A stretch of 64,000 nt of DNA from Variovorax beijingensis (lineage in GTDB: Bacteria > Pseudomonadota > Gammaproteobacteria > Burkholderiales > Burkholderiaceae_C). How positions within the stretch are numbered: the stretch's first letter is position 1; every line of letters begins with the position of its first letter. A program made the translations under genes and the position numbers. The DNA is taken from contig NZ_VIVL01000008.1 of assembly GCF_007828835.1 (NCBI RefSeq), forward strand, positions 62,001-126,000, written 5' to 3'. The notes under the pieces are model-generated. The model ran no database searches, had not been told where the DNA came from, and saw only the letters and a program-made list of their open reading frames with translations. This document shows, piece after piece, positions 50,303 through 58,989 of the stretch.

Positions 50303-51955
50303 TCAACCCCGGGTCTTGAGCGCAAAGAGGCCCTGTGGGCGGCGCTGGATGATCAAAACGATGAGCAGCAGAACAGCCACTTTGGCAGCCACAGCGCCAT
50401 GGAACGGTTCGATCAACTGGTTGACCTCGCCCAAAACCAGGGAGGACACGGCCGTACCCACCAAACTGCCTGCCCCACCGAGCACCACCACCATGAAGGC
50501 ATCAATCACGAAGCTGGTGCCCATGGAAGGATTCACGCTGGCGATCTGCGTGAGCACAACACCAGCCAAGCCGGCCAAGCCGCTGCCCAGGCCGAACGCT
50601 AGGCGGTCGATGGAAGGCGCAGGAATGCCCAGCGCCCGCGCGGTATCCCGTCGCTGCGTGGTGGCGCGGATCAACAGACCGAACCGTGTTTGGCGGATCA
50701 GCGCGTAGGCAGTCGCAAAAATGACCAACCCCAGCGCGATGGCGAACACGCGATTCCAGGTGACAAAGAAACCGGGATACAACTGCACCCCTCCCTGCAA
50801 GAACGACGGTGTGATGAACTCGACGTTCTGCGAGCCGAAGAGGATCTGTACCAGCTTGATCAAGGCGATGCTGACCGCCCACGTCGCCAACAGCGTCTCC
50901 AGCGGCCTTTTGTAGAGGTGTCGGATGATGGTCATCTCGAGCACGATCCCGATCAGCGCACACACGAGGAAAGCAAAGGGAATGGCGAGGAACACATATG
51001 CATCGAACCAACCAGGCGCGTGAGCCTGAAGCCATTTTTCGACCACATAGGTGGCATAGGCACCGATCATGATGAATTCCCCGTGCGCGAGGTTGATCAC
51101 ACCGAGCAAACCAAACACGATCGACAGACCCAGTGCGGTGATGAGAAGAACCCCCGCATAGCTCAGGCCGCTGAAGAAGATCGAAGCGGCCTTCCCTACC
51201 TCCAGTGCACGATCAATCTGCGACAGTGACTGCGTCAGTGCCGCGCGCTCGCCGGCACTCATATCCGGGCGATCCTCTTGGTACTTTTGCAAGAGAGAGC
51301 GTGTGCTTTCGCTGGGCGCCTTACCCATGGCGCGTATGGCTTCGACGCGCACTTCCACTGACCCGCTGGCGAGGCTGCGCTTGGCCAGAGCGAGCTCGAG
51401 CGTCGCGATGACTTCAGGGTCCGCAGCCTTGGACAATGCCAACCGCACTAGGGGTTCGTTGATCTGTGCGTATGCCTGGCTCATCCGCTGGGCCGCCGCT
51501 CGGCGAACGAGCACATCGGGACTGAAAAGCTCTATCTCTGCCTGCGACGTTTTCAGCAATCGCGCCAACACCAGCGTAGGCACCATGGGCAATTCGTCGA
51601 CGGCCTCGGTGACGGGTTCGAGCGTAGCCGCGTCCACAACGCCGTGGTCCACCTTGAACACCGGGGCACCTTGCGCGCGGCAGATCACCGCCACGGCTTG
51701 AAGCCGCTCCAGCAATGTCTTGCCCCAGGCCGCGTCCGCCGAAGAGGTGCCAACCACCGCTTGAACGATGCGATCCAGGGCGCCGCGATACGCCCCAGGA
51801 TCGGTACAGATGGACGCGACGATTGAGCTGCGCTCTTGCGCCGGCATGGCTGCCTGTGCCTGCAGCAATGGTCCGCACAGGCACGCGAGCATCAGATGCT
51901 GGAACCAGCGGCGCCAACGCGCTGTTCCGCGCAAGGGTTCGAACAAAGACTTCAT
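50303..51955 (-). CDS. urtB: UrtB-type ABC transporter permease
   Basis: Urea-type permease of 550 aa. After a signal-like segment (FQHLMLACLCGPLLQAQA) comes an N-terminal soluble domain of about 230 residues with HEAT-like helices (EIELFSPDVLVRRAAAQRMSQAYAQINEP). The membrane part follows (LGLSIVFGLLGVINLAHGEFIMIGAYATY, FGLLIRATTQRRDTARALGI, MVVVLGGAGSLVGTAVSSL). The extra soluble domain distinguishes UrtB from LivH. It is separated from urtA by 61 bp. Confidence 0.9.
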   Translation of the reverse strand: MKSLFEPLRGTARWRRWFQHLMLACLCGPLLQAQAAMPAQERSSIVASICTDPGAYRGALDRIVQAVVGTSSADAAWGKTLLERLQAVAVICRAQGAPVFKVDHGVVDAATLEPVTEAVDELPMVPTLVLARLLKTSQAEIELFSPDVLVRRAAAQRMSQAYAQINEPLVRLALSKAADPEVIATLELALAKRSLASGSVEVRVEAIRAMGKAPSESTRSLLQKYQEDRPDMSAGERAALTQSLSQIDRALEVGKAASIFFSGLSYAGVLLITALGLSIVFGLLGVINLAHGEFIMIGAYATYVVEKWLQAHAPGWFDAYVFLAIPFAFLVCALIGIVLEMTIIRHLYKRPLETLLATWAVSIALIKLVQILFGSQNVEFITPSFLQGGVQLYPGFFVTWNRVFAIALGLVIFATAYALIRQTRFGLLIRATTQRRDTARALGIPAPSIDRLAFGLGSGLAGLAGVVLTQIASVNPSMGTSFVIDAFMVVVLGGAGSLVGTAVSSLVLGEVNQLIEPFHGAVAAKVAVLLLIVLIIQRRPQGLFALKTRG

Positions 51956-52016
51956 GAGAAAGCTCCACAGTCAGGAGATCCGACGTGCCGTGCACGTCGG
52001 CCACGCACAGGCGCGA

Positions 52017-53267
52017 TCACGCCTTGACGAAAGGGCTGTACGGAACCGGCGCAACGATGTCCTTGGACTTCCAGAGAATGTCGAAGCCTTGCTTGGCGTT
52101 GATGGAGCCGATCATGGTGCCGCGCCACAGGTATTGATTGGTCGCATCCATCTTCGCGACGTAGCCTGCGGGATCCGCGACCGTCATGCCCGCCATGGCT
52201 TTGCGTACGGCCGCGGGCTCGAACGACTTTGCTTTGGTAGCAGCCTGCGCCCATAGTTGGATTCCCATTACCGTGCTCACCATGGGGTCGATCACCATGT
52301 CAGGGCGGTGCTTGAGTTGTTTGGCCTTGACATAGCTCGCCCAGTCGGACTTGAGCTGGCGATTTGCAGGGGTATCGATGTTCTGGAAGTAGCACCAGCA
52401 ACTCAGATGCCCTGTGAGTGGCGCCGTGTCCAGACCTTCGAGATCGCTGTCCACCACGTCCAGGCCGAGGATCGGGATGTCTGTGGCGCGAATGCCCTGG
52501 TTGATGGCCTCTTTGAACATCGCGGGAATCGAATCTCCCACCACTGTCAGCACCACGATGGCCTGGCCGCCGGGCTGCGCCGCGAAGGCCTTGATGTCGC
52601 GCACGATCGACTGAAAGTTCGAATGGCTGAAGGGAACGTACTGCTCGCGGATAGCACTGTTGGGCACACCCTTGGTCTTGAGGTAACCCTTGAGCATCTT
52701 GTTGATGGTGCGCGGCCAAACATAGTCGCTGCCCAACATGAAGAATCGCTTGGCCTCACCGCCTTGGGGGGTCATCAGGTATTCAACTGCAGGAAGCACA
52801 GAGCTGCTGGGCGGAGAGTTGAGATAGACGACGTTCTTGGATTGCTCCTCGCCCTCGAAATGCAGCGGATAGAACAACAGGCTGTCTTGCGCCTCCACTA
52901 CAGGCAACACCGACTTGCGCGAAACCGAGGTCCAGCAACCGAAGATGGCCGCCACCTTCTCGCTGAGGATCAACTGCTTGCTCATCTGTGCATACATCGG
53001 CCAGTCGCTCGCGGGATCCACCACGACACCTTCGACCTTGCGCCCCATCACACCACCTTTGGCGTTGATCTGATCGATCGTCATCAGGGAGATGTCCTTT
53101 AGCAACGACTCGTTGTTCGCCATGGCGCCAGATTGTGAGAACAGCAGACCCAGCTTGACGGGATCACTGCCCGAAGGTGTCGCCGCGAGCGCGGTCTGGG
53201 AAAGATTGCCAGCCGACACCGCCACGACACCCGATCCCACTGCAGACAGAAAATTGCGTCTTTTCAT
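52017..53267 (-). CDS. urtA: UrtA/FmdD-type amide or urea binding protein
   Basis: Periplasmic substrate-binding protein of 416 aa. The signal peptide has a twin-arginine-like start (MKRRNFLSAVGSG). Family marks are VKLGLLFSQSGAMANNESLLKD, GGVMGRKVEGVVVDPASDWPMYAQMSKQLI, FGCWTSVSRKSVLPVVEAQDSLLFYPLHFEG and NSPPSSSVLPAVEYLM, all shared by UrtA and short-chain amide receptors (FmdD) and by AmiC. The divergent AmiC-like sensor (53638) is visibly related. Its leader contains a terminator, so expression is probably controlled by antitermination. Confidence 0.9.
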   Translation of the reverse strand: MKRRNFLSAVGSGVVAVSAGNLSQTALAATPSGSDPVKLGLLFSQSGAMANNESLLKDISLMTIDQINAKGGVMGRKVEGVVVDPASDWPMYAQMSKQLILSEKVAAIFGCWTSVSRKSVLPVVEAQDSLLFYPLHFEGEEQSKNVVYLNSPPSSSVLPAVEYLMTPQGGEAKRFFMLGSDYVWPRTINKMLKGYLKTKGVPNSAIREQYVPFSHSNFQSIVRDIKAFAAQPGGQAIVVLTVVGDSIPAMFKEAINQGIRATDIPILGLDVVDSDLEGLDTAPLTGHLSCWCYFQNIDTPANRQLKSDWASYVKAKQLKHRPDMVIDPMVSTVMGIQLWAQAATKAKSFEPAAVRKAMAGMTVADPAGYVAKMDATNQYLWRGTMIGSINAKQGFDILWKSKDIVAPVPYSPFVKA

Positions 53268-53307
53268 TGCTTCACTCCGACTGAAGAAATTCGCGAACAA
53301 AAAAAAA

Positions 53308-53337
53308 GAGCCCGCACCCCTCGGAGGGGTTGGGCTC
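53308..53337 (-). terminator. Leader terminator upstream of urtA (attenuator)
   Basis: On the minus strand GAGCCC pairs with GGGCTC around an inner ACCCC / GGGGT stem. Nine consecutive T residues follow (the A-run 53299-53307 on the plus strand). It lies 40 bp before the urtA start with no minus-strand gene upstream, so it is an attenuator rather than an end-of-gene terminator. Confidence 0.75.
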
Positions 53338-53355
53338 ATTTGCCGTTGTCGCCAT

Positions 53356-53369
53356 GGACGCCTTTGTCC
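53356..53369 (-). promoter_or_regulatory. Candidate ANTAR-binding hexaloop hairpin
   Basis: On the minus strand GGAC-AAAGGC-GTCC is a 4-bp stem with a six-base loop having A at position 1 and G at position 4, the loop rule known for ANTAR RNA targets. It ends 18 bases before the leader terminator. Only this one hexaloop was found, whereas characterised targets have two, so the call is tentative. Confidence 0.45.
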
Positions 53370-53637
53370 GCAGCAACGTGTCCTGGGTGCTTGAAGATAG
53401 TGCGCATCCCAGAGACTGCTTCCATGATGCAAACGGCGTGCCACCTTTCAACACGACTACATGCAAGTAGTCCCCACCTTGCGCGTCTGTGTGCTTCTTT
53501 CACAGGTGGACCGACGGGAGCCGGTGGCTCGCTTCTTGCGCCGAGAGCCGCTTCGCATCGGCACGCACCGCGTCCGCACACCTACACCGCACCATCGCGG
53601 TGCTGCATGGTGAACCCAGCACAGCACATTCATACAC

Positions 53638-54810
53638 ATGGCACCCATCGAGATTGGCGTTCTTTATTCTTCAACCGGCGTAACGGCAGCTGTCGAGGAA
53701 ACTCAGCGCAGAGCCGTGTTGATGGCCATAGAGGAAATCAACGACGCCGGCGGCGTGCTCGGCAGAGAGATTGTCCCGGTGTGTGTCGATCCCGCATCCG
53801 ACCCGCGTCTGTATGGTCAGTTAAGTGAGCAACTCATCATTGAAAGCGGCATCCGGCTGTTCCTGGGTTGCTACATGTCGAGCAGCCGGAAGGCAGTCAT
53901 TCCGTTGGTGGAACGACACGACGCGCTGCTGTTCTACGGCACGGCCTACGAGGGCTTCGAGTTCAGCCGCAATGTGTTCTACGGCGGTGCGGTGCCCAAC
54001 CAGAACATCTTGCCGCTCGCGGGTTACATGCTCGAACGCCATGGCAGCCGCGTCGCGCTGATCGGATCAGACTATGTCTGCCCCCACGAAGCCAACCGCG
54101 TGATGAGCGAACTCATTCACGAGCGCGGCGGCAGCAAGACCCTGGAAACCTACCTGCCGCTTGATGCCGGTGCGCTTGACTACGAAGCAGCGGCCCAGGC
54201 CATCCGGCGCAGCGGTGTCGATTTCATTTACTCCACCGTGGTGGGTGAAGGTATGGCCCGACTGCACCGAGCGCTGGAACGCGCCGGCATCGATCGTCAG
54301 AGGGTGCCGGTTGCCAGCCACATGAGTTGCGAGGCCGACGTCCAGACCATCGGCACCGAACTGGCAGAGGGGCTGATCACCTGCTCGACCTACTTCGAGT
54401 CTGTGGACACGGAGGCCAACGGCAAAGTCATCCAGCGCTATCGCCAGCGCTTTGGGGCCGACGCACGCACCAATGCCTCCTGGGAGGCGGCCTACGTGCA
54501 AACCCATTTGCTCGTCCGAGCCATAGGCGTAAGCGGCAGCACGGAGCCGGTTCATATCTCGCGCGCCATGGCGGGCCTGGAAATGGACGCACCGCAAGGA
54601 CGCATCTGCGTGGACGGCAGCAACCACCACACCCACCTGAACCCTCGCATTGGACGATGCAATGCCAACGGCAGTTTCGACATCCTGGCGGAAGCACCCG
54701 AACCCGTGATTGCGGACCCTTACGTCATGTCGCATGTCCCACCCGCGTGGGCGGGCCGCCCGCACCCGCGATTCAGCGGCACAGGCAAGGTTGCAGTGGG
54801 GGCCGCATGA
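53638..54810 (+). CDS. AmiC-like cytoplasmic amide sensor
   Basis: Periplasmic-binding-protein-like protein of 390 aa without a signal peptide (MAPIEIGVLYSSTGVTAAVEET). In Pseudomonas aeruginosa AmiC, the same fold senses amides in the cytoplasm and restrains AmiR. Family marks are DPASDPRLYGQLSEQLI, FLGCYMSSSRKAVIPLVERHDALLFYGTAYEG and PNQNILPLAGYMLE. The gene is followed with a 4-base overlap by an ANTAR-domain protein, exactly the amiC-amiR pair. It is divergent from the urt/formamidase operon. Confidence 0.88.
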   Translation: MAPIEIGVLYSSTGVTAAVEETQRRAVLMAIEEINDAGGVLGREIVPVCVDPASDPRLYGQLSEQLIIESGIRLFLGCYMSSSRKAVIPLVERHDALLFYGTAYEGFEFSRNVFYGGAVPNQNILPLAGYMLERHGSRVALIGSDYVCPHEANRVMSELIHERGGSKTLETYLPLDAGALDYEAAAQAIRRSGVDFIYSTVVGEGMARLHRALERAGIDRQRVPVASHMSCEADVQTIGTELAEGLITCSTYFESVDTEANGKVIQRYRQRFGADARTNASWEAAYVQTHLLVRAIGVSGSTEPVHISRAMAGLEMDAPQGRICVDGSNHHTHLNPRIGRCNANGSFDILAEAPEPVIADPYVMSHVPPAWAGRPHPRFSGTGKVAVGAA

Positions 54811-55409
54811 CCAGAATCAACGACAGTCAGGCCATCTTCAAAGACATCCGCCTACTGCGGTTGCTGGTAGTCCACCCCGATGACGCAGACCGGGAGGAAC
54901 TCACGGCCCAGCTTTCGCGCATTGGGTGCTCGTTCAGCTGCTCATGGCCTGCGCTAGACACTCTGCCGCAGGGTACCGACATGGTCCTCATGTCCGTTCA
55001 CCCCGACACACTGTCGCAGCCCTGCCCGTGGCTTGAAAGGCCAAATGCACCCCCCGTCATTCCCATCGTTGCGTTCGAGAATCCCATCACCCTTGCGGCG
55101 GTACTGCACTTGAACGCATTCACGACGATTGCTTCGCCCGTGAGGCCAGCCGGGGTCCTGACCGCGCTCGCGCTGACACTGCATCAAAGCAAGCAACGCC
55201 GATCGAGGGAGCACTACATACAGCGCCTTGAACAGAAGGCGGCCCACCAGCAAGTCATTCACAAAGCCACGCGTGCACTCATGGATGCGCGTCGGCTCAA
55301 GGAAGACGAAGCCTACGAGGTCCTGCGCGAGCGAGCCATGCTGCAGCGCGAACCGATCGAGAGTGTGGCGCGCCAAGTTCTGAAAGCCACCGAGGCGCTG
55401 GGAATGTGA
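54807..55409 (+). CDS. AmiR-like ANTAR-domain transcription antiterminator
   Basis: Protein of 200 aa. Residues about 15-130 form a pseudo-receiver domain lacking the canonical phosphoacceptor layout (LLRLLVVHPDDADREELTAQLSRIGC, NAFTTIASPVRPAGVLTAL). A coiled-coil linker follows (REHYIQRLEQKAAHQQVIHKA), then a C-terminal ANTAR RNA-binding domain (ALMDARRLKEDEAYEVLRERAMLQREPIESVARQVL). ATG 54807 overlaps the amiC stop. It should bind the urtA leader RNA and prevent termination when amide releases it from the sensor. Confidence 0.88.
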   Translation: MTRINDSQAIFKDIRLLRLLVVHPDDADREELTAQLSRIGCSFSCSWPALDTLPQGTDMVLMSVHPDTLSQPCPWLERPNAPPVIPIVAFENPITLAAVLHLNAFTTIASPVRPAGVLTALALTLHQSKQRRSREHYIQRLEQKAAHQQVIHKATRALMDARRLKEDEAYEVLRERAMLQREPIESVARQVLKATEALGM

Positions 55410-55778
55410 TTCTGCAGCGCGTCCTTTCCCATAGACTGCTGGTTCGCCGCCATTGCCGAGCCCAACCCGGCCGCCAAGCTCGCCGTATCGGCGCCCTCAC
55501 GTGGGCCATATAGAGGGTGCACGCGCCGTTGCTGCATGAACGCCGATCGCCAAGTTGCCTCGGACGGTGACCGACGCGCTTTTCGCTGATTTACTGACCT
55601 TGCCAGACTGGCTTGCGCTTCTCCGCAAAAGGCTCGGGGCCTTCGATCCTGTCGGCGCTGCAGTACAGAGCAGCGATCGGCGGCTGTCGTTGACGCGCTT
55701 ACTCGCGAGCGTTCAGTCGCGCATTGAGCTCGTCGATGTCGAAGGCACGAGGATCGAAGAGGCGACCGAGGACCAAAC
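55410..55778. other. Interval with enoyl-CoA hydratase remnant, 369 bp
   Basis: No intact gene. The recognisable part is a C-terminal enoyl-CoA hydratase remnant at 55591-55690 on the minus strand. A protein-like minus-strand stretch (FDPRAFDIDELNARLNARE) at about 55700-55760 is not assignable. Confidence 0.5.
55591..55690 (-). pseudogene. Enoyl-CoA hydratase, C-terminal remnant
   Basis: The minus strand reads IAALYCSADRIEGPEPFAEKR followed by KPVWQGQ-stop. The C-terminus of the hydratase at 37693-38493 ends VAALYASADRIEGPKAFAEKR then IPVWSGR. The rest of the gene is missing. Confidence 0.75.
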
Positions 55779-56738
55779 TCACGACCGATTGCCGCGGCCC
55801 GACGCGAGGTTGGCGCTGATCCAAGATGCCACGTCGGTGACCGGAATGCCGCGCTTTTGATTGAAGGTCCCGCGCTTGTCCCATGCGACACCGCGCCCTT
55901 GAGCAAAGGCCGCACGGTACTTGCGCATCATATTGGTCGGGTCGCGCGCCAGTTCGTCCAGCAGATACTGTTCGCTCCATTCCGAACGGCTGAAGGGGCG
56001 GCCAAGACCCGCCTGCAGCTTGTCGGCGACCTCACCGTAAGTCACGGTGTCGCCTGCCAGAAACACGATCTCGTTCCGGATACGGGGCGTGGTGAAGACG
56101 ATCTCGGCAGTCAGCGCTCCGATATCATCGGGAGTGGTCAGCGTCACGGCCGTGTCGAGACTGCCGATCCCGCGGACCGCGTCGTTTTGCAAGTCAACCA
56201 CGCCGAATTCCGGCTCGAACAGGTAGCTCATGAACATGCCTGTTGAGATGATGACCCATTCGGTCTGGTGCTGGCTGCGCAGCAACTCGCGCACGTCCAG
56301 TTGTGCATCGAAGATGTCCTGCGGGCTGCCGCGACCGATCACGTCGAAATCGACTCCGAACTGCCATGGGAAGTACCTTGGAATTCGCGCCTGCAAGGCG
56401 GCCCGCGCCAACTTCATCGGCGTGTCGATTCCGGCTGCATAGCCCGCGCAACCGATGACCGTGTCATATTGCGCAAACACAACGGCGAGTTCGTCGATGG
56501 AGCTCTTCACAAGATCGCCGATGACGATCTCGATTCCGAGACCTTTGAACTCCGCGATGGCTTGCTGCTTATCCGGTGCGCTGGACTCCACGGCGCCTGC
56601 ACGCAGCAGCACGCTGATCTTCGCACCCTGCACGGCTTTCGCCCGCTTCGCGAGGTTGCGCAGCACCGGGAGGCCGAGTTCCCCGGCGCCGAGCACGAGA
56701 ATGTTTTGAGAGGTCGAGTTAGGATCGGTTTGGTTCAT
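55779..56738 (-). CDS. NmrA/isoflavone-reductase-like oxidoreductase
   Basis: Atypical SDR of the NmrA-like/aromatic alcohol reductase group, 319 aa. An N-terminal Rossmann motif ILVLGAGELGLPVLRNLAKRA, IEIVIGDLVKSSIDELAVVFAQYDTVIGCAG, PRYFPWQFGVDFDVIGRG and YGEVADKLQAGLGRPFSRSEW are visible. ATG 56738 (MNQTDPN) is the likely start, though 56756 is in frame. It is divergent from a LysR gene 188 bp away, which probably regulates it. The substrate is unknown. Confidence 0.82.
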   Translation of the reverse strand: MNQTDPNSTSQNILVLGAGELGLPVLRNLAKRAKAVQGAKISVLLRAGAVESSAPDKQQAIAEFKGLGIEIVIGDLVKSSIDELAVVFAQYDTVIGCAGYAAGIDTPMKLARAALQARIPRYFPWQFGVDFDVIGRGSPQDIFDAQLDVRELLRSQHQTEWVIISTGMFMSYLFEPEFGVVDLQNDAVRGIGSLDTAVTLTTPDDIGALTAEIVFTTPRIRNEIVFLAGDTVTYGEVADKLQAGLGRPFSRSEWSEQYLLDELARDPTNMMRKYRAAFAQGRGVAWDKRGTFNQKRGIPVTDVASWISANLASGRGNRS

Positions 56739-56926
56739 CGTATGGCTCAGTGGCATCAGAAGTTGCGGGCCTTGATCAGACGTCGTTGATTTGGCCGTAG
56801 GCATCATGTGGACGCACTTTAAGGAGTGCAGCAGCGCAGAAAAAGGAGCCCACGAGGTTTTCATCATTCAGAAAACCCGAACAATGGGTTGCGATGCCAC
56901 TTGCTTTGCCGCTTTTGGGACAAGAT

Positions 56927-57826
56927 ATGGATCGCGTACAAGCAATGCAGGTTTTCCTTCGCGTGGTCGAAAGCGGGAGTTTCGTGCGCGCAGCGGAAAC
57001 CCTGGGCTTGCCGCCATCATCCGTCACAGGCCTGATCAAGAGGCTTGAGAAACATCTGCAGACGCGCCTGCTCAACCGCTCCACCCGAAGCCTCAGCCTG
57101 ACACCAGAAGGCGAGCGATACTTCTCTCGCTGTCGCGAAATTCTTGAGCTGATCGAGGACACCGAATCCAGTTTGCGCCATGGCGAGCGCCCGCAAGGGC
57201 GTCTGCGTGTGGATGTGCCGGGCGGCATTGCACATGCCCTGATCCTGCCGCAGTTGGGTCAATTCCGGCGACAGTACCCGGATATTTACCTAGCTATCGG
57301 TGTCAATGATCGCCAAGTGGACTTGATCCAGGAAGGCGTCGACTGCGTAATCCGCACCGGCAGTCTCAATGACTCAGCTTTGGTCGCTCGACGCTTGGGC
57401 AATCTGCGTTGGATCACATGCGCGACTCCTTCCTATCTGGAAAACAAGGGCATCCCGGAGGTGCTGGGAGACTTGCAACGACACCAAGCGGTCCATTACT
57501 TCTCGAGCACGACGCGAAGGGGAAGCGAATTGCATTTCGTCGATGAAGGGGTGAGCATTGACGTCCCAGTCCCTGGTACGGTGGCGGTCAACGAGACTGC
57601 GCTGTACATCAAGCTGGGCCTCGCGGGCCTCGGCTTGATCCAGTTACCTGAAATTCTTGTGGCGGACCATCTGCAGTCAGGAGATCTGGTCGAGGTGCTG
57701 GCAGGCATGCGGCCCGAGTCTGTGCCGGTATCGCTTCTGTACCCTCATCACACTTTTCTTTCGCCGGCGATGCGAGCGTTCTCTGATTGGGCGACCGAGC
57801 TGTTTGGCGTGCCCGGGCTGAAGTGA
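56927..57826 (+). CDS. LysR-family regulator next to NmrA-like gene
   Basis: LysR-type regulator of 299 aa, CrgA/DsdC-like: MDRVQAMQVFLRVVESGSFVRAAETLGLPPSSVTGLIKRLEKHLQTRLLNRSTR carries the winged HTH, followed by a binding domain with GRLRVDVPGGIAHALILPQL and LVARRLGNLRWITCATPSYL. ATG 56927 gives the canonical start; 11 more codons upstream are open. Divergent from the NmrA-like reductase. No symmetric operator was picked out in the gap. Confidence 0.86.
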   Translation: MDRVQAMQVFLRVVESGSFVRAAETLGLPPSSVTGLIKRLEKHLQTRLLNRSTRSLSLTPEGERYFSRCREILELIEDTESSLRHGERPQGRLRVDVPGGIAHALILPQLGQFRRQYPDIYLAIGVNDRQVDLIQEGVDCVIRTGSLNDSALVARRLGNLRWITCATPSYLENKGIPEVLGDLQRHQAVHYFSSTTRRGSELHFVDEGVSIDVPVPGTVAVNETALYIKLGLAGLGLIQLPEILVADHLQSGDLVEVLAGMRPESVPVSLLYPHHTFLSPAMRAFSDWATELFGVPGLK

Positions 57827-58989
57827 AGCGGGCCATCAGCCGGTGCCATGAAGCTCCCCGAGCCACGATGATTGCTGTACATCTGAGCGGCGAGAGTCCG
57901 CTGCAACCAGTCGCCGCACATCTGTCTCACAGAATGGAAATGTCGCCAATCGGAGCGGCCTCCATGCGTTCTGGCTTCCAGTCGATGCGCTGCGCGTGCG
58001 GTGGATTGATACCCAGGCGCCGGTGCAGCGGCAACATGGCCGTCACGCACATGAGGTCAGCGGGCTTGCTTCGAGAGGGAGGGAAAGGAAGGGCAGAAGG
58101 CCTTCCTGCCAGGTCAGCCCAGAGTTGCGCCTTGGCTTGCACTGGGCACGTCACTGCCCGGCATGGCGTCGGGCAGCTCGTGCTGGGGTCCTCCGATTTC
58201 CGGCTGCAGCCGTTTTGCCGAATGAGACACATGCTCTTCGGACTTGCCGGACACATAGTCACGCCACACCAGCGGCAGGATGCCGCCGTGACGCCAGTAG
58301 TCCACGTCCTCTTCGGTGTCGAGACGGATGATGAGCGGGACGGTCGTGGTGGTTCCGTTGATGCGGCGCACGATGGCCTCGATGCAATGGAAACGATCTA
58401 TTGCGGCACGGGGCGGAATGATTCGACCCTGCAGATTCGCAGTGCCGAACTTGTCCGGGTAAGTCGCTGTGCGCTGCACGACCTCGTCAAGCGGTGAGCG
58501 ATGTCGGCGATCGTTCGCGACATGACTGGGTGTCCCGGAGAGGCCTCCTCGTGCTGATGGGGTGCGGACAAAAACGGTTCAGTTCCCGAGATGCCGACGC
58601 GCTCGCCGGGCAGCGACTGCGGCGCGGGCGCCGGCTCCGACGCATCTCCGGATACCGATGCCGGCATCACGGCAGGTCGCAGCAATGCAAGGAGCTTGGA
58701 AACCCAGGGCTTCATGAATACGTCTTCAGGTGGGGCCCGCCTCTTGGCGGCGGGCTGGTCGAGTGGCGATGGACTGTAGGAATACGCCGTCACGCGGTCC
58801 AATACCGTATTCATTGAACTTCATCGCACTTGCGAATAAGGAGTGCGCGAGGCATTGACGGCCCGTTTCTTTGTTCCATGAATTGCATCAATATCCTCAA
58901 ATAATGCAATTCACTTGGCGTTCGATGCGCCGCACACTCCCGTCCTAGTCCTGCTGCCGCTGGGTGCAGCAAACCAAGGAGACACGAGA
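57827..58989. other. Decayed interval with aconitase-like remnant, 1163 bp
   Basis: No intact gene is supported. Besides the aconitase-like fragment (58114-58479), a minus-strand frame around 57927-58060 (VTAMLPLHRRLGINPPHAQR) is protein-like but unassigned. A 138-codon open frame (58398-58814, minus) has no recognisable domain. The last 150 bp precede a five-gene operon and should hold its promoter. Confidence 0.5.
58114..58479 (-). pseudogene. Aconitase-family C-terminal fragment
   Basis: The minus-strand frame contains IEAIVRRINGTTTTVPLIIRLDTEEDVDYWRHGGILPLVWRDYV. This resembles the very end of aconitate hydratase-type proteins (VxLRxDTxxEVxYxxxGGILPxVLR). The swivel and iron-sulphur domains are absent on both sides. 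After the motif about 30 more codons run in non-family sequence. It is probably a relic from a rearrangement. Confidence 0.55.

Larger units (their letters stand above)
53268..53637. other. Divergent urtA-amiC region with transcribed leader, 370 bp
   Basis: No gene is supported here. Toward urtA it contains a hexaloop hairpin (53356-53369), a GC-rich terminator with nine T residues (53308-53337) and a 30-nt spacer to the urtA start. A longer-range stem CTGGG / CCCAG, extended by TGC / GCA, can form upstream of the hexaloop. The amiC promoter must lie on the other side. Confidence 0.6.

Noticed and set aside
58398..58814. 138-codon minus-strand open frame MNTVLDRVTAYSYSPS
   Set aside because: No family or ribosome site recognised and it overlaps the aconitase-like fragment in another frame; not enough support.
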